A DNA stretch of 28,770 bases from contig CAMCTC010000059.1 of NCBI GenBank assembly GCA_945878355.1, forward strand, positions 1 through 28,770. Direction: 5' to 3'. The stretch comes from Bordetella parapertussis. Its GTDB lineage: Bacteria; Pseudomonadota; Gammaproteobacteria; Burkholderiales; Burkholderiaceae_C. Position 1 is the stretch's first letter, and each line of letters opens with the position of its first letter. The notes below the pieces were generated by a model, which made no database searches, was not told where the DNA came from, and saw nothing but the letters and a program-made list of their open reading frames with translations. This document shows positions 1 to 7,807 of the stretch, piece after piece. The translations under genes and the position numbers were made by a program.

Positions 1-660
<660 letters not shown>

Positions 661-680
661 ACCTTGCATGACCTGCCGAG

Positions 681-699
681 ATGGTCGCCCAGCGACCGT
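681..699 (+). other. Small hairpin in the tuf-rpsJ gap
   Basis: GGTCGC (683-688) and GCGACC (692-697) form a perfect 6-bp stem with a 3-nt loop. A T-G and an A-T pair extend it to 681-699. There is no T-tract behind it, so it is unlikely to terminate. It may mark a processing site between the tuf and rpsJ messages; that role is a guess. Confidence 0.4.
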
Positions 700-732
700 C
701 CCGGCTTCATCGCTCTTTACAAAGGACAAGTC

Positions 733-1044
733 ATGCAAAAGCAAAAGATCCGCATCCGCCTGAAGGCGTTTGACTACAAGCTGATTGACCAGTCAGCGCT
801 CGAGATCGTCGAGACGGCAAAGCGCACCGGCGCGATCGTCAAAGGACCGGTGCCACTGCCAACGCGCATGCAGCGGTTTGACATCCTGCGTTCGCCGCAC
901 GTCAACAAGACCTCGCGCGATCAGTTCGAGATCCGCACCCACCAACGCCTGATGGATATCGTTGACCCGACCGACAAGACTGTCGACGCGTTGATGAAAC
1001 TCGACTTGCCGGCTGGTGTGGACGTCGAAATCAAGCTGCAATAA
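733..1044 (+). CDS. rpsJ: 30S ribosomal protein S10
   Basis: S10 (103 residues, the usual bacterial length) binds the 3' domain of 16S rRNA in the 30S head; in many bacteria it also acts as NusE in antitermination complexes. The frame is open further upstream, but the ATG at 733 fits the family N-terminus ([20 protein letters not shown]). It has AAAGGA at 721-726, six bases ahead. The GPVPLPTR and [20 protein letters not shown] stretches, which include the conserved ribosome-binding loop, are present. The gene lies 72 nt behind tuf and is separated from rplC by an unusually long 219-nt gap, so it looks like the last gene of the str transcript as much as the first of the S10 operon. Confidence 0.98.
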   Translation: MQKQKIRIRLKAFDYKLIDQSALEIVETAKRTGAIVKGPVPLPTRMQRFDILRSPHVNKTSRDQFEIRTHQRLMDIVDPTDKTVDALMKLDLPAGVDVEIKLQ

Positions 1045-1053
1045 GTAGGCCGA

Positions 1054-1073
1054 CTTGCGGGCTGACCCGCAAG
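1054..1073 (+). other. Perfect hairpin just after rpsJ
   Basis: Bases 1054-1061 and 1066-1073 are perfectly complementary over 8 bp around the tetraloop CTGA, starting 9 nt after the rpsJ stop. No T-run follows. The left arm contains TTGCGG, the candidate -35 element of the promoter described next, so the structure could be a weak terminator, a processing stem for the rpsJ 3' end, or both. Confidence 0.6.
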
Positions 1074-1084
1074 CGAGCTATACT
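1055..1084 (+). promoter_or_regulatory. Candidate sigma-70 promoter for rplC and the rest of the S10 operon
   Basis: TATACT at 1079-1084 is a good -10 hexamer. TTGCGG at 1055-1060, 18 nt upstream, is a weak -35 (3 of 6 consensus bases). It lies at the head of the 219-nt gap before rplC and would produce a leader of about 170 nt. Inferred from sequence only. Confidence 0.45.
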
Positions 1085-1263
1085 CATCAGCTTTTCGCCG
1101 ACGGCACAGCACCAAGCTGGGTCGATCAGCAAAATGCCCAGAGCCAGACTGCAGCAGCAAGGCAGTCGAACTTCTGGTCAAAAGTCATCCCCGGCCAATC
1201 GATGTCGGGTGTTTGAAACAAAAGCCCCTTCCAATGAAATGGATCGGGGGCTGGAGAAAAGCC
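1085..1263 (+). promoter_or_regulatory. Structured leader before rplC (candidate autoregulatory RNA of the S10 operon)
   Basis: No gene is seen here. Several hairpins can be drawn: 1147-1152 with 1162-1167 (6 bp), 1190-1195 with 1204-1209 (6 bp, one G-T pair), and 1223-1228 with 1247-1252 (6 bp, with a further 3 bp inside at 1230-1232/1241-1243). The last one ends immediately before the rplC Shine-Dalgarno GGAG at 1253-1256. An alternative helix, 1144-1148 with 1173-1177, would compete with the first. In E. coli a multi-hairpin leader in front of rpsJ lets L4 repress the S10 operon. Here such a leader would sit behind rpsJ. The L4-binding role is inference. Confidence 0.45.
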
Positions 1264-1944
1264 ATGACGACAGCCGCAACAGGCTATCGACTCGGTTTGC
1301 TGGGCCGCAAGGTCGGCATGATGCGTATCTTCACGGACGACGGCGACGCCATCCCCGTGACGGTGCTCGATGTGTCGAACAACCGCGTCACCCAGGTCAA
1401 AACTGAGCAAAACGACGGCTACAACGCCCTGCAAGTGGCGTTCGGCACACGCAAGGCATCTCGCGTGTCCAAGCCAGCTGCTGGCCACCTTGCCAAGGCA
1501 GGTGTGGAATCCGGCGAAATCCTGCGCGAGTTCCGCGTTGCCGCCGAAATCCTCGGCGACTATGCGCCGGGTGCGACCGTGCCCGTGACCTTGTTTGCTG
1601 TGGGCCAGATGGTGGACGTGCAAGGCACCTCCATCGGCAAGGGCTTCACCGGCACGATCAAGCGCCATCATTTCAAATCGCAGCGCGCGTCGCACGGCAA
1701 CAGCCGTTCGCACAACGTGCCTGGATCGATTTCGATGGCGCAGGATCCTGGTCGCGTGTTCCCAGGCAAGAAGATGTCCGGCCATTTGGGCGACGACACC
1801 GTCACGACCCAGAACCTGGACATCGTGCGTATCGACGAAGCCCGTCAGCTCCTGCTGGTGCGCGGCGCAGTACCGGGCTGCAACAGCGGCTTTGTGACTG
1901 TGAGACCTGCCATCAAGGTCAAGGCCAAGAAAGGAGCCCAGTGA
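1264..1944 (+). CDS. rplC: 50S ribosomal protein L3
   Basis: L3 (226 residues) is an early-assembly 50S protein whose long finger reaches towards the peptidyl transferase centre. The ATG at 1264 starts [20 protein letters not shown] and has GGAG at 1253-1256. An in-frame ATG at 1213 would add 17 residues unlike the family and lacks such a site, so I reject it. The core [13 protein letters not shown] is followed by the finger [18 protein letters not shown]. Gln160 in this stretch matches the glutamine that the methylase PrmB modifies in E. coli. The stop codon overlaps the rplD start by one base (TGATG), which suggests translational coupling. The gene starts the part of the S10 operon that follows the structured leader. 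Confidence 0.98.
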   Translation: MTTAATGYRLGLLGRKVGMMRIFTDDGDAIPVTVLDVSNNRVTQVKTEQNDGYNALQVAFGTRKASRVSKPAAGHLAKAGVESGEILREFRVAAEILGDYAPGATVPVTLFAVGQMVDVQGTSIGKGFTGTIKRHHFKSQRASHGNSRSHNVPGSISMAQDPGRVFPGKKMSGHLGDDTVTTQNLDIVRIDEARQLLLVRGAVPGCNSGFVTVRPAIKVKAKKGAQ

Positions 1945-2564
1945 TGCAGCTCGAGCTCCTGAATGACCAAGGCCAGGCCACTGATAAGTTCGACGCGCCT
2001 GACACCGTGTTTGCGCGCGACTACAACGAAGCACTGGTGCACCAGGTGGTCGTGGCCTACCAGGCCAACGCCCGTCAAGGCACCCGCGCACAGAAGAACC
2101 GCGAAGCGGTTCACCACAGCACCAAGAAGCCTTGGCGTCAGAAGGGCACCGGCCGCGCACGCGCCGGGTCGACCTCGTCGCCGATCTGGCGTGGGGGTGG
2201 TCGCACTTTCCCGAACAAGGCTGACGAGAACTTCTCGCACAAGGTCAACAAGAAGATGTACCGCGCCGGCATGGCGGCCATCCTCTCGCAGTTGGCGCGT
2301 GACGGTCGTCTGGCCGTGGTCGACTCGATCTCGATCGAGGCGCCGAAGACCAAGCTGCTAGCGGCCAAGTTCAAGGCCATGGGTCTGGAGTCGGTGTTGG
2401 TGATTGCCGACGTTGTCGACGACAACCTGGCGCTGGCCTCGCGCAACCTGGCCAATGTGCTGGTGATCGAGCCGCGTTACGCCGATCCGCTGTCGCTGGT
2501 CTATTACAAGAAGATTCTTGTGACCAAGGCGGCGATCGAGCAGCTCAAGGAGATGTTCGCATGA
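1944..2564 (+). CDS. rplD: 50S ribosomal protein L4
   Basis: L4 (206 residues) binds 23S rRNA domain I and lines the exit-tunnel constriction; in E. coli it also represses its own operon. The ATG at 1944 overlaps the rplC stop and has AAGGAG at 1931-1936. A GTG at 1941 is in frame but is the poorer choice. The tunnel extension is visible as [20 protein letters not shown] followed by WRGGGRTF, and the globular part ends in KEMFA. Its 3' end overlaps rplW by four bases (ATGA). If this L4 is an autoregulator like that of E. coli, the leader at 1085-1263 is its most likely target. Confidence 0.97.
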   Translation: MQLELLNDQGQATDKFDAPDTVFARDYNEALVHQVVVAYQANARQGTRAQKNREAVHHSTKKPWRQKGTGRARAGSTSSPIWRGGGRTFPNKADENFSHKVNKKMYRAGMAAILSQLARDGRLAVVDSISIEAPKTKLLAAKFKAMGLESVLVIADVVDDNLALASRNLANVLVIEPRYADPLSLVYYKKILVTKAAIEQLKEMFA

Positions 2565-2887
2565 GCCACGGTGCAATGAATCTGAAGTTCACCGAAGCCC
2601 GTCTGGCCCAGGTTCTGGTCGCGCCGATCGTGTCCGAAAAGGCCACCAGCGTGCTCGAGAAGAACAACCAGGTGCTGTTCAAGGTGCTGCGCGACGCGAC
2701 CAAACCCGAGATCAAGGCGGCAGTCGAACTGCTGTTCAAGGTCGAGGTGCTCGAGGTCAACGTCGCCAACCAAAAGGGCAAGGCCAAGCGCTTCGGGGGC
2801 CGTATCGGCCGCCGCGACCACGCCAAGAAGGCGTATGTGTCGTTGAAGCCGGGCCAGGAGCTCAACTTCACTGGGGAGGCTACGTAA
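2561..2887 (+). CDS. rplW: 50S ribosomal protein L23
   Basis: L23 (108 residues) sits at the tunnel exit and is the docking site for trigger factor and SRP. The start at 2561 overlaps the rplD stop (ATGA) and has AAGGAG at 2547-2552. The protein begins [19 protein letters not shown], so a start at the second ATG (2576) would remove five residues and cannot be excluded. The family core is clear: APIVSEKAT, then [16 protein letters not shown], the basic loop [16 protein letters not shown] and the C-terminal [15 protein letters not shown]. The gene is translationally coupled to rplD and followed after three bases by rplB. Confidence 0.97.
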   Translation: MSHGAMNLKFTEARLAQVLVAPIVSEKATSVLEKNNQVLFKVLRDATKPEIKAAVELLFKVEVLEVNVANQKGKAKRFGGRIGRRDHAKKAYVSLKPGQELNFTGEAT

Positions 2888-2890
2888 ACC

Positions 2891-3715
2891 ATGGCCGTCG
2901 TCAAAGTCAAACCCACTTCACCAGGCCGCCGTGCCGTGGTCAAAGTGGTGCACAAGCACCTGCACAAGGGCGCGCCCGAGGCATCGTTGCTCGAGCCCCA
3001 GAAGCAGAATTCCGGCCGCAACAACAACGGCCACATCACGGTTCGTCACAAGGGCGGTGGTCACAAGCACCACTACCGTGTGGTCGATTTCGTGCGCAAC
3101 AAGGACGGCATTCCGGCCAAGGTTGAGCGCATCGAGTACGACCCGAACCGCACAGCGCACATTGCACTGGTCTGTTACGCCGATGGCGAGCGCCGCTACA
3201 TCATCGCCCCGCGTGGGCTTGAGATCGGTGCCAAGCTGTTGAGCGGTGCCGAGGCGCCGATCAAGGCGGGTAACACGCTGCCGATCCGCAACATCCCTGT
3301 CGGCTCAACCATTCACTGCGTCGAGATGCTGCCTGGCAAAGGCGCTCAGATCGCGCGCTCAGCCGGCACCTCGGTGACCCTGATGGCGCGTGAAAGCACC
3401 TACGCGCAGGTTCGTTTGCGCTCGGGTGAGGTTCGCAAGATCCACATCGACTGCCGTGCCACCATCGGCGAAGTCTCCAACGAAGAGCACAACCTACGCC
3501 AGTACGGCAAGGCTGGCGCGATCCGCTGGAGGGGCATCCGTCCGACAGTCCGGGGTGTTGCGATGAACCCGGTCGATCACCCGCACGGCGGCGGCGAAGG
3601 CCGCACTGGCGAAGGTCAGGCTCAGGTGTCGCCGTGGAACACGCTGACCAAGGGCTACCGCACTCGCAGCAACAAGCGCACACAGAGCATGATCGTGTCG
3701 CGGCGCAAGAAGTAA
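2891..3715 (+). CDS. rplB: 50S ribosomal protein L2
   Basis: L2 (274 residues, typical length) is one of the largest and most conserved 50S proteins, needed for subunit joining and peptidyl transferase activity. The ATG at 2891 gives [14 protein letters not shown] and has GGGGAGG at 2873-2879. Conserved blocks are [20 protein letters not shown] near the N-terminus, the middle barrel domains, and [14 protein letters not shown] near the C-terminus. His230 in this last stretch corresponds to E. coli His229, the residue linked to peptidyl transferase function. It ends in a basic tail (SRRKK). rpsS follows after 12 nt in the same operon. Confidence 0.98.
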   Translation: MAVVKVKPTSPGRRAVVKVVHKHLHKGAPEASLLEPQKQNSGRNNNGHITVRHKGGGHKHHYRVVDFVRNKDGIPAKVERIEYDPNRTAHIALVCYADGERRYIIAPRGLEIGAKLLSGAEAPIKAGNTLPIRNIPVGSTIHCVEMLPGKGAQIARSAGTSVTLMARESTYAQVRLRSGEVRKIHIDCRATIGEVSNEEHNLRQYGKAGAIRWRGIRPTVRGVAMNPVDHPHGGGEGRTGEGQAQVSPWNTLTKGYRTRSNKRTQSMIVSRRKK

Positions 3716-3727
3716 GGGTATCGATCC

Positions 3728-4003
3728 ATGGCACGCTCACTCAAAAAAGGTCCCTTCGTGGACCACCACCTTCAGGCCAAAGCTGAAAAAGCCGTGGCCG
3801 GCAAGGACAAGAAGCCGATCAAGACTTGGTCCCGTCGTTCGACGATCCTGCCTGATTTCATCGGCCTCACGATCGCCGTTCACAACGGCAAACAACACGT
3901 CCCCGTGTATGTGAGCGACCAAATGGTCGGACACAAGCTCGGTGAGTTCGCCATGACCCGTAATTTCAAGGGTCATCCGGCGGACAAGAAAGCGAAGCGG
4001 TAA
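3728..4003 (+). CDS. rpsS: 30S ribosomal protein S19
   Basis: S19 (91 residues) forms a complex with S13 in the head of the 30S subunit near the A and P sites. The start at 3728 gives the almost invariant [15 protein letters not shown], and AAGGG lies at 3714-3718 across the rplB stop. The hallmark [18 protein letters not shown] and the C-terminal [16 protein letters not shown] are intact. The stop codon is part of the rplV Shine-Dalgarno region, so the two genes are tightly packed. Confidence 0.98.
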   Translation: MARSLKKGPFVDHHLQAKAEKAVAGKDKKPIKTWSRRSTILPDFIGLTIAVHNGKQHVPVYVSDQMVGHKLGEFAMTRNFKGHPADKKAKR

Positions 4004-4013
4004 GGGGCCGACG

Positions 4014-4343
4014 ATGGAAACCAAAGCAATCGTACGAGGTGTGCGCCTGTCGGCCGACAAGGGCCGGTTGGTAGCCGATCTCGTTCGCGGCAAGAAGGTG
4101 GACCAGGCCCTCAACATCCTGGCATTCACCCAAAAGAAGGCTGCCGGAATCGTCAAGAAAGCCCTGGAGTCCGCAATCGCGAACGCCGAGCACAACGACG
4201 GCGCCGACATCGACGAGCTCAAGATCACCTCGATCTACATCGAGCAAGGCGCCACGCTCAAGCGCTTCTCGGCTCGCGCCAAGGGCCGTGGCAACCGCAT
4301 CAGCAAGCCCACATGTCACATTTACGTGACAGTCGGTAACTGA
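4014..4343 (+). CDS. rplV: 50S ribosomal protein L22
   Basis: L22 (109 residues, usual length) has a long beta-hairpin that, with L4, forms the narrow part of the exit tunnel. The ATG at 4014 has AAGGGG at 4002-4007. The sequence starts [20 protein letters not shown]. The helical core [19 protein letters not shown] and the hairpin region with [14 protein letters not shown] are complete. Changes in this hairpin give macrolide resistance in other bacteria; nothing here looks altered. It is followed after 16 nt by rpsC. Confidence 0.98.
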   Translation: METKAIVRGVRLSADKGRLVADLVRGKKVDQALNILAFTQKKAAGIVKKALESAIANAEHNDGADIDELKITSIYIEQGATLKRFSARAKGRGNRISKPTCHIYVTVGN

Positions 4344-4359
4344 AAGGCTGGGGAAAAAT

Positions 4360-5247
4360 ATGGGACAAAAGATCCATCCGACTGGCTTTCGCCTTTCGGT
4401 GACCCGCGCCTGGGCTTCGCGCTGGTACGCCTCACGGCGCAACTTCGCGGGCATGCTCGCAGAAGACCTCGATGTACGCGAGTACCTGAAGAAGAAGCTC
4501 AAGAACGCAGCGGTTTCGCGCGTGCTGATCGAACGACCTGCCAAGAACGCTCGCATCACCATTTTCTCGGCCCGTCCGGGCGTGGTGATCGGCAAGAAGG
4601 GCGAGGACATCGAGCATCTGAAAGCCGAACTGACGCGCCGACTTGGCGTGCCGGTGGCTGTGAACATCGAAGAGGTGCGCAAGCCCGAAATCGATGCTCA
4701 GTTGATCGCCGACTCGATCACCCAGCAGCTCGAAAAGCGCATCATGTTCCGCCGCGCGATGAAACGTGCGATGCAGAACGCCATGCGTCTGGGTGCCTTG
4801 GGTATCAAGATCATGTCGTCGGGCCGCTTGAACGGTATCGAGATCGCCCGCTGCGAGTGGTATCGCGAAGGCCGAGTGCCGCTTCACACCTTGCGTGCTG
4901 ACATCGACTACGGGTTCTCCGAAGCCAAGACCACCTACGGCATCATCGGTTGCAAGGTCTGGGTCTACCGCGGTGACCATCTCGGTCGCGGCGATGCACC
5001 TGGCAGCGCGAGGCCGGAAGGTCAGGAAGAGGACCGTCGGCCACGCCGCGGCCCACGTCCAGGCGGCCCTGGTGGCCCAGGCGGGCCCGGCTCACCCGAC
5101 CGCCGCGGTCCGCGCCCAGGCGCAGATCGCGGTCCGCGCAGCGATGCTGCACCGACCGACAGCAAGCCCGGCGATGTCGGGGCTGACGGTCGCCCGGCTG
5201 CCAAGCGTGTGCGAAAAATCGCCACGCCCGGCACCGGCGCAGCCTAA
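4360..5247 (+). CDS. rpsC: 30S ribosomal protein S3 with long disordered C-terminal tail
   Basis: S3 lies at the mRNA entry channel, where it contributes to mRNA helicase activity. The ATG at 4360 gives [16 protein letters not shown], preceded by GGGGA at 4350-4354. The type II KH domain shows the GxxG loop GKKG at residues 78-81, and the C-terminal S3 domain runs to about residue 204 ([11 protein letters not shown]). From there the protein has a tail of about 90 residues rich in Gly, Pro, Arg and Asp, with the repeat [10 protein letters not shown] near its middle and a basic end. At 295 residues it is some 60 longer than E. coli S3 (233). Extended S3 tails occur in Burkholderiales; their role is not known to me. 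Confidence 0.97.
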   Translation: MGQKIHPTGFRLSVTRAWASRWYASRRNFAGMLAEDLDVREYLKKKLKNAAVSRVLIERPAKNARITIFSARPGVVIGKKGEDIEHLKAELTRRLGVPVAVNIEEVRKPEIDAQLIADSITQQLEKRIMFRRAMKRAMQNAMRLGALGIKIMSSGRLNGIEIARCEWYREGRVPLHTLRADIDYGFSEAKTTYGIIGCKVWVYRGDHLGRGDAPGSARPEGQEEDRRPRRGPRPGGPGGPGGPGSPDRRGPRPGADRGPRSDAAPTDSKPGDVGADGRPAAKRVRKIATPGTGAA

Positions 5248-5259
5248 GGAGTAGAAAAC

Positions 5260-5676
5260 ATGCTGCAACCAGCACGTCGCAAATTCCGCAAGGAACAAAA
5301 AGGCCGCAACACCGGCGTCGCCACACGTGGTGCCAATGTGTCGTTCGGTGAGTTCGGACTGAAGGCTACCGAGCGCGGCCGCATCACTGCGCGCCAGATC
5401 GAAGCTGCCCGTCGGGCGATTTCGCGTCACATCAAGCGTGGTGGCCGGATCTTCATCCGTATCTTTCCGGACAAGCCGATCTCTCAAAAGCCGGCCGAAG
5501 TTCGGATGGGTAACGGCAAAGGCAATCCCGAGTACTACGTGGCCGAGATCGTTCCAGGCAAGGTGCTGTACGAGCTGAACGGTGTACCGGAAGCGCTGGC
5601 TCGCGAGGCTTTCACGCTCGCCGCTGCCAAGCTGCCGCTGCGCTGCACATTCGTCACGCGTCAAATCGGCACTTGA
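5260..5676 (+). CDS. rplP: 50S ribosomal protein L16
   Basis: L16 (138 residues) organises 23S rRNA helices around the A-site tRNA. The ATG at 5260 gives [17 protein letters not shown] and has TAAGGAG at 5245-5251, in which the TAA is the rpsC stop. Conserved features are [20 protein letters not shown], then [20 protein letters not shown] and [11 protein letters not shown]. The length and ends match the family. rpmC follows after 13 nt. Confidence 0.98.
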   Translation: MLQPARRKFRKEQKGRNTGVATRGANVSFGEFGLKATERGRITARQIEAARRAISRHIKRGGRIFIRIFPDKPISQKPAEVRMGNGKGNPEYYVAEIVPGKVLYELNGVPEALAREAFTLAAAKLPLRCTFVTRQIGT

Positions 5677-5689
5677 ACACGGAGCAAAC

Positions 5690-5893
5690 ATGACAAAAGC
5701 ATCAGAACTCCGCGCCAAGGACATCGCTGGTCTCGAGAAAGAGGTCACCGATCTGCTGAAGGCTCATTTCGGCCTGCGCATGCAGAAGGCCACCCAGCAA
5801 CTGGGCAACCACAACACGCTGGGTGAAACCAAGCGTGACATTGCTCGCGCCAAGACCATCCTGGCCGAGAAAAAGAAGGGAGCCGCCCAGTGA
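5690..5893 (+). CDS. rpmC: 50S ribosomal protein L29
   Basis: L29 (67 residues) is a small two-helix protein next to L23 at the tunnel exit. The frame is open upstream into rplP, but the ATG at 5690 with GGAG at 5681-5684 gives the correct N-terminus [11 protein letters not shown]. Helix 1 is rich in charged residues, and the family signature [18 protein letters not shown] is followed by [15 protein letters not shown]. Its TGA overlaps the GTG start of rpsQ (GTGA), so translation of the two is probably coupled. Confidence 0.96.
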   Translation: MTKASELRAKDIAGLEKEVTDLLKAHFGLRMQKATQQLGNHNTLGETKRDIARAKTILAEKKKGAAQ

Positions 5894-6186
5894 GCGAAGC
5901 CCAGGTTCAACAGGTGGCTGCGGCCGCTCCTGTCAAGAATACCCGTACGCTGGTCGGTCGGGTTGTCAGTGACAAGCGAAGCAAGACCGTGACCGTGCTG
6001 GTCGAGCGCCGTGTCACGCACGAGCTCTACGGCAAGATCGTCGGACGCTCGCGCAAGTACCAAGCCCATGACGAAATGGGTGAATACCACACCGGTGACA
6101 CGGTCGAGATCGCCGAAGGCCGGCCGATCAGCAAGACCAAGTCCTGGGTGGTGACCAAACTGCTGCAGAAGGCAGGCTTGGTCTAA
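5890..6186 (+). CDS. rpsQ: 30S ribosomal protein S17
   Basis: S17 (98 residues) is a primary 16S rRNA-binding protein of the 30S body with an OB fold. The start is a GTG at 5890 overlapping the rpmC stop, with AAGGGAG at 5876-5882; no ATG offers a better start. The OB domain begins at about residue 18 ([19 protein letters not shown]), and the N-terminal Ala/Gln-rich stretch before it is a lineage extension relative to the 84-residue E. coli protein. The KYQAHDE and [10 protein letters not shown] motifs are intact. It is the last gene of the S10 group and is followed by three hairpins and a T-rich terminator. Confidence 0.97.
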   Translation: MSEAQVQQVAAAAPVKNTRTLVGRVVSDKRSKTVTVLVERRVTHELYGKIVGRSRKYQAHDEMGEYHTGDTVEIAEGRPISKTKSWVVTKLLQKAGLV

Positions 6187-6190
6187 TCCG

Positions 6191-6225
6191 CTGGCGTTGC
6201 GGGGTTGAAATTCCCCGCACGCCCA
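6191..6225 (+). other. Bulged long hairpin immediately after rpsQ
   Basis: The arms 6191-6204 and 6213-6225 pair over about 13 bp with two single-base bulges. The core is GCGGGG/CCCCGC around the loop TTGAAATT. It starts 4 nt after the rpsQ stop and has no T-tract. A second small hairpin (6239-6244 with 6248-6253, loop ATA) follows before the terminator. These may protect the S10 message 3' end; that role is inferred. Confidence 0.5.
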
Positions 6226-6252
6226 GTGACGGTCGGAACGCCAGATACTGGC

Positions 6253-6290
6253 GGCCGGCCATTTTTTTTTGGCCGGTCCTTTCTTTTTGA
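6253..6290 (+). terminator. Terminator between rpsQ and the peroxiredoxin gene
   Basis: CCGGCC (6255-6260) pairs with GGCCGG (6271-6276), extended by a G-T and a G-C pair to 6253-6278. The loop is A plus nine T, and a T-rich tract (CCTTTCTTTTT) follows up to 6288. It fits an intrinsic terminator. The T-rich loop is unusual, and read-through must occur if the gene at 6311 has no promoter of its own. Confidence 0.65.
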
Positions 6291-6310
6291 ACCCTATCAG
6301 GAGACACCAG

Positions 6311-6823
6311 ATGATCAAAGTAGGCGACAAGTTGCCCGCTGGCAGCCTTAGCGAATTCGTCGAGGTCGAAGGCAACGGCTGTTCTATCGGTCCCAATGCC
6401 TTCGACATTGCCAAGGCTACCGCCGGCAAGAAAGTGGCGATCTTCGCGCTGCCAGGTGCATTCACGCCGACCTGCTCCGCCAAGCATGTGCCGGGCTATG
6501 TCGAACAAGCCGCCGCACTCAAGGCCGCAGGTATCGACGAGGTCTGGTGCGTCTCAGTCAACGACGCTTTCGTGATGGGCGCATGGGGGCGCGATCTGCA
6601 TGTCGCCGGCAAGGTTCGGATGATGGCCGACGGCAGTGCAGATTTCAGCAAGGCGACGGGACTGACGCTGGACCTCAACTCGCGTGGCATGGGCTTGCGC
6701 AGCAATCGCTACTCGATGCTGGTGGTCGACGGCGTGGTCAAGACGCTCAATGTTGAAGCGCCTGGCAAGTTTGAAGTCAGTGACGCTGGCACCATGTTGA
6801 CCCAAGCCAAATCACTGGCTTGA
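6311..6823 (+). CDS. Peroxiredoxin of the Prx5 type (redoxin domain)
   Basis: This 170-residue thioredoxin-fold protein should reduce peroxides in the cytoplasm through a peroxidatic cysteine. The active-site block PGAFTPTCSAKHVPGY places that cysteine at residue 55, with Thr52 in the usual PxxxTxxC spacing. The Arg of GLRSNRYSMLV (residue 133) fits the conserved catalytic arginine. Cys24 and Cys80 are further cysteines; which one, if any, resolves the disulfide is not clear, so glutathione or thioredoxin may regenerate it. The ATG at 6311 has AGGAG at 6299-6303; the longer open frame to 6269 runs into the terminator and is rejected. Its place between the S10 and spc operons is unusual for a redox enzyme, and only 20 nt separate it from the upstream terminator, so its promoter is unclear. 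Confidence 0.93.
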   Translation: MIKVGDKLPAGSLSEFVEVEGNGCSIGPNAFDIAKATAGKKVAIFALPGAFTPTCSAKHVPGYVEQAAALKAAGIDEVWCVSVNDAFVMGAWGRDLHVAGKVRMMADGSADFSKATGLTLDLNSRGMGLRSNRYSMLVVDGVVKTLNVEAPGKFEVSDAGTMLTQAKSLA

Positions 6824-6848
6824 GCTTCAAAAGGATTTTCGTCAAAGC

Positions 6849-6880
6849 GCTTGACGTGCTTGACGTTTCCGGTCCATAAT
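6849..6880 (+). promoter_or_regulatory. Promoter of the spc operon
   Basis: TTGACG at 6851-6856 and CATAAT at 6875-6880 are spaced by 18 nt and match sigma-70 consensus at 5 of 6 bases each. The 9-mer GCTTGACGT occurs twice in tandem (6849-6857 and 6858-6866), so a second -35-like copy lies inside the spacer, too close to this -10 to use it. It is the best promoter match upstream of rplN and 27 nt behind the peroxiredoxin stop. Confidence 0.7.
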
Positions 6881-6891
6881 CTCAAGCTTCG

Positions 6892-6934
6892 CCGGAAGGA
6901 CAGCTTAGGCGCTCGCCAAGAGCTGACTTTCCGG
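6892..6934 (+). promoter_or_regulatory. Long stem-loop in the spc operon leader
   Basis: Bases 6892-6905 pair with 6921-6934: CCGGAA with TTCCGG, then a G-T and a G-C pair, an A-A mismatch, and CAGCT with AGCTG. The apex can form a smaller GGCG/CGCC helix. The stem starts about 12 nt behind the -10 box, so it would be near the 5' end of the mRNA. A second perfect 7-8 bp hairpin lies at 6955-6972. The rest of the 6881-7059 leader shows no gene. It could be an r-protein binding site or an mRNA-stabilising 5' structure; which is not known. Confidence 0.5.
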
Positions 6935-7059
6935 ATCCGCCCAAACAGCCCTGTGCTGGTCAAGTGACCAGCGTGGGAATGACGGGCCCAAGACTGCCTG
7001 ACTCGAGTGACGCGATCTATCTGATCTGTGTGTCGAGACGGGACAAGTTGGGGACTCAA

Positions 7060-7428
7060 ATGATCCAAATGCAATCGCGACTTGACGTCGCTGACAACAC
7101 TGGCGCTAAGTCCGTCATGTGTATCAAGGTGCTTGGCGGCTCCAAGCGCCGGTATGCGGGCATTGGCGACATCATCAAGGTGTCGATCAAGGAAGCCGCT
7201 CCGCGTGGTCGCGTCAAGAAGGGCGAAGTCTACAGTGCCGTGGTGGTTCGCACCGCCAAAGGCGTGCGCCGCCAAGATGGTTCGCTTGTGAAGTTTGACG
7301 GCAACGCTGCCGTGCTTCTCAATGCCAAGCTTGAGCCCATCGGCACCCGCATCTTCGGGCCAGTGACGCGAGAGTTGCGCACCGAGCGGTTCATGAAGAT
7401 CGTGTCGCTGGCGCCCGAGGTGCTTTAA
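7060..7428 (+). CDS. rplN: 50S ribosomal protein L14
   Basis: L14 (122 residues, exactly typical) binds 23S rRNA and takes part in an intersubunit bridge; it is also the docking site of RsfS. An open frame begins at 6964 but the first part is leader sequence. The ATG at 7060 gives [20 protein letters not shown], and GGGG at 7050-7053 serves as ribosome-binding site. Conserved [19 protein letters not shown] and [14 protein letters not shown] are present. It is the first gene of the spc operon, behind its own promoter and a folded leader of about 170 nt. Confidence 0.98.
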   Translation: MIQMQSRLDVADNTGAKSVMCIKVLGGSKRRYAGIGDIIKVSIKEAAPRGRVKKGEVYSAVVVRTAKGVRRQDGSLVKFDGNAAVLLNAKLEPIGTRIFGPVTRELRTERFMKIVSLAPEVL

Positions 7429-7465
7429 GCAACTCGCACGCCATCTGCCAAAGGACTACAAAGCC

Positions 7466-7783
7466 ATGAACAAGATTCGCAAAGGCGACCAGGTCATCGT
7501 GTTGACCGGCCGCGACAAGGGCAAGCGCGGCGCAGTGACGCTGCGCGTCGATGACGACCATGTCATTGTTGAGGGCATCAACATGGTCAAGAAGCATGTC
7601 AAGCCCAACCCTATGAAGGGGACGACGGGCGGCGTGATTGACAAAACGATGCCTATCAATCAATCGAATGTCGCGATCTACAACGCCGCGACCGGAAAAG
7701 CTGACCGGGTTGGCGCGAAGATTCTTGCTGACGGCAAGAAGGTTCGCGTCTTCAAGTCCAGCGGCGAAGAGATCAAGGCCTAA
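7466..7783 (+). CDS. rplX: 50S ribosomal protein L24
   Basis: L24 (105 residues) is one of the two assembly initiators of the 50S subunit and lies near the tunnel exit. The ATG at 7466 gives [20 protein letters not shown], the KOW motif that starts the SH3-like fold, with AAAGGA at 7450-7455. The [15 protein letters not shown] segment and the C-terminal [15 protein letters not shown] are typical. It is separated from rplN by 37 nt and from rplE by 24 nt, all in one operon. Confidence 0.97.
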   Translation: MNKIRKGDQVIVLTGRDKGKRGAVTLRVDDDHVIVEGINMVKKHVKPNPMKGTTGGVIDKTMPINQSNVAIYNAATGKADRVGAKILADGKKVRVFKSSGEEIKA

Positions 7784-7807
7784 GGGTCGGGAATACTGGG
7801 GTTCCAA

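Noticed and set aside
1126..2160. Long open frame (344 codons) on the minus strand over rplC and rplD
   Set aside because: It is antisense to two clear ribosomal protein genes, has low-complexity Arg/Gly/Cys-rich composition and no ribosome-binding site; GC-rich DNA produces such shadows.
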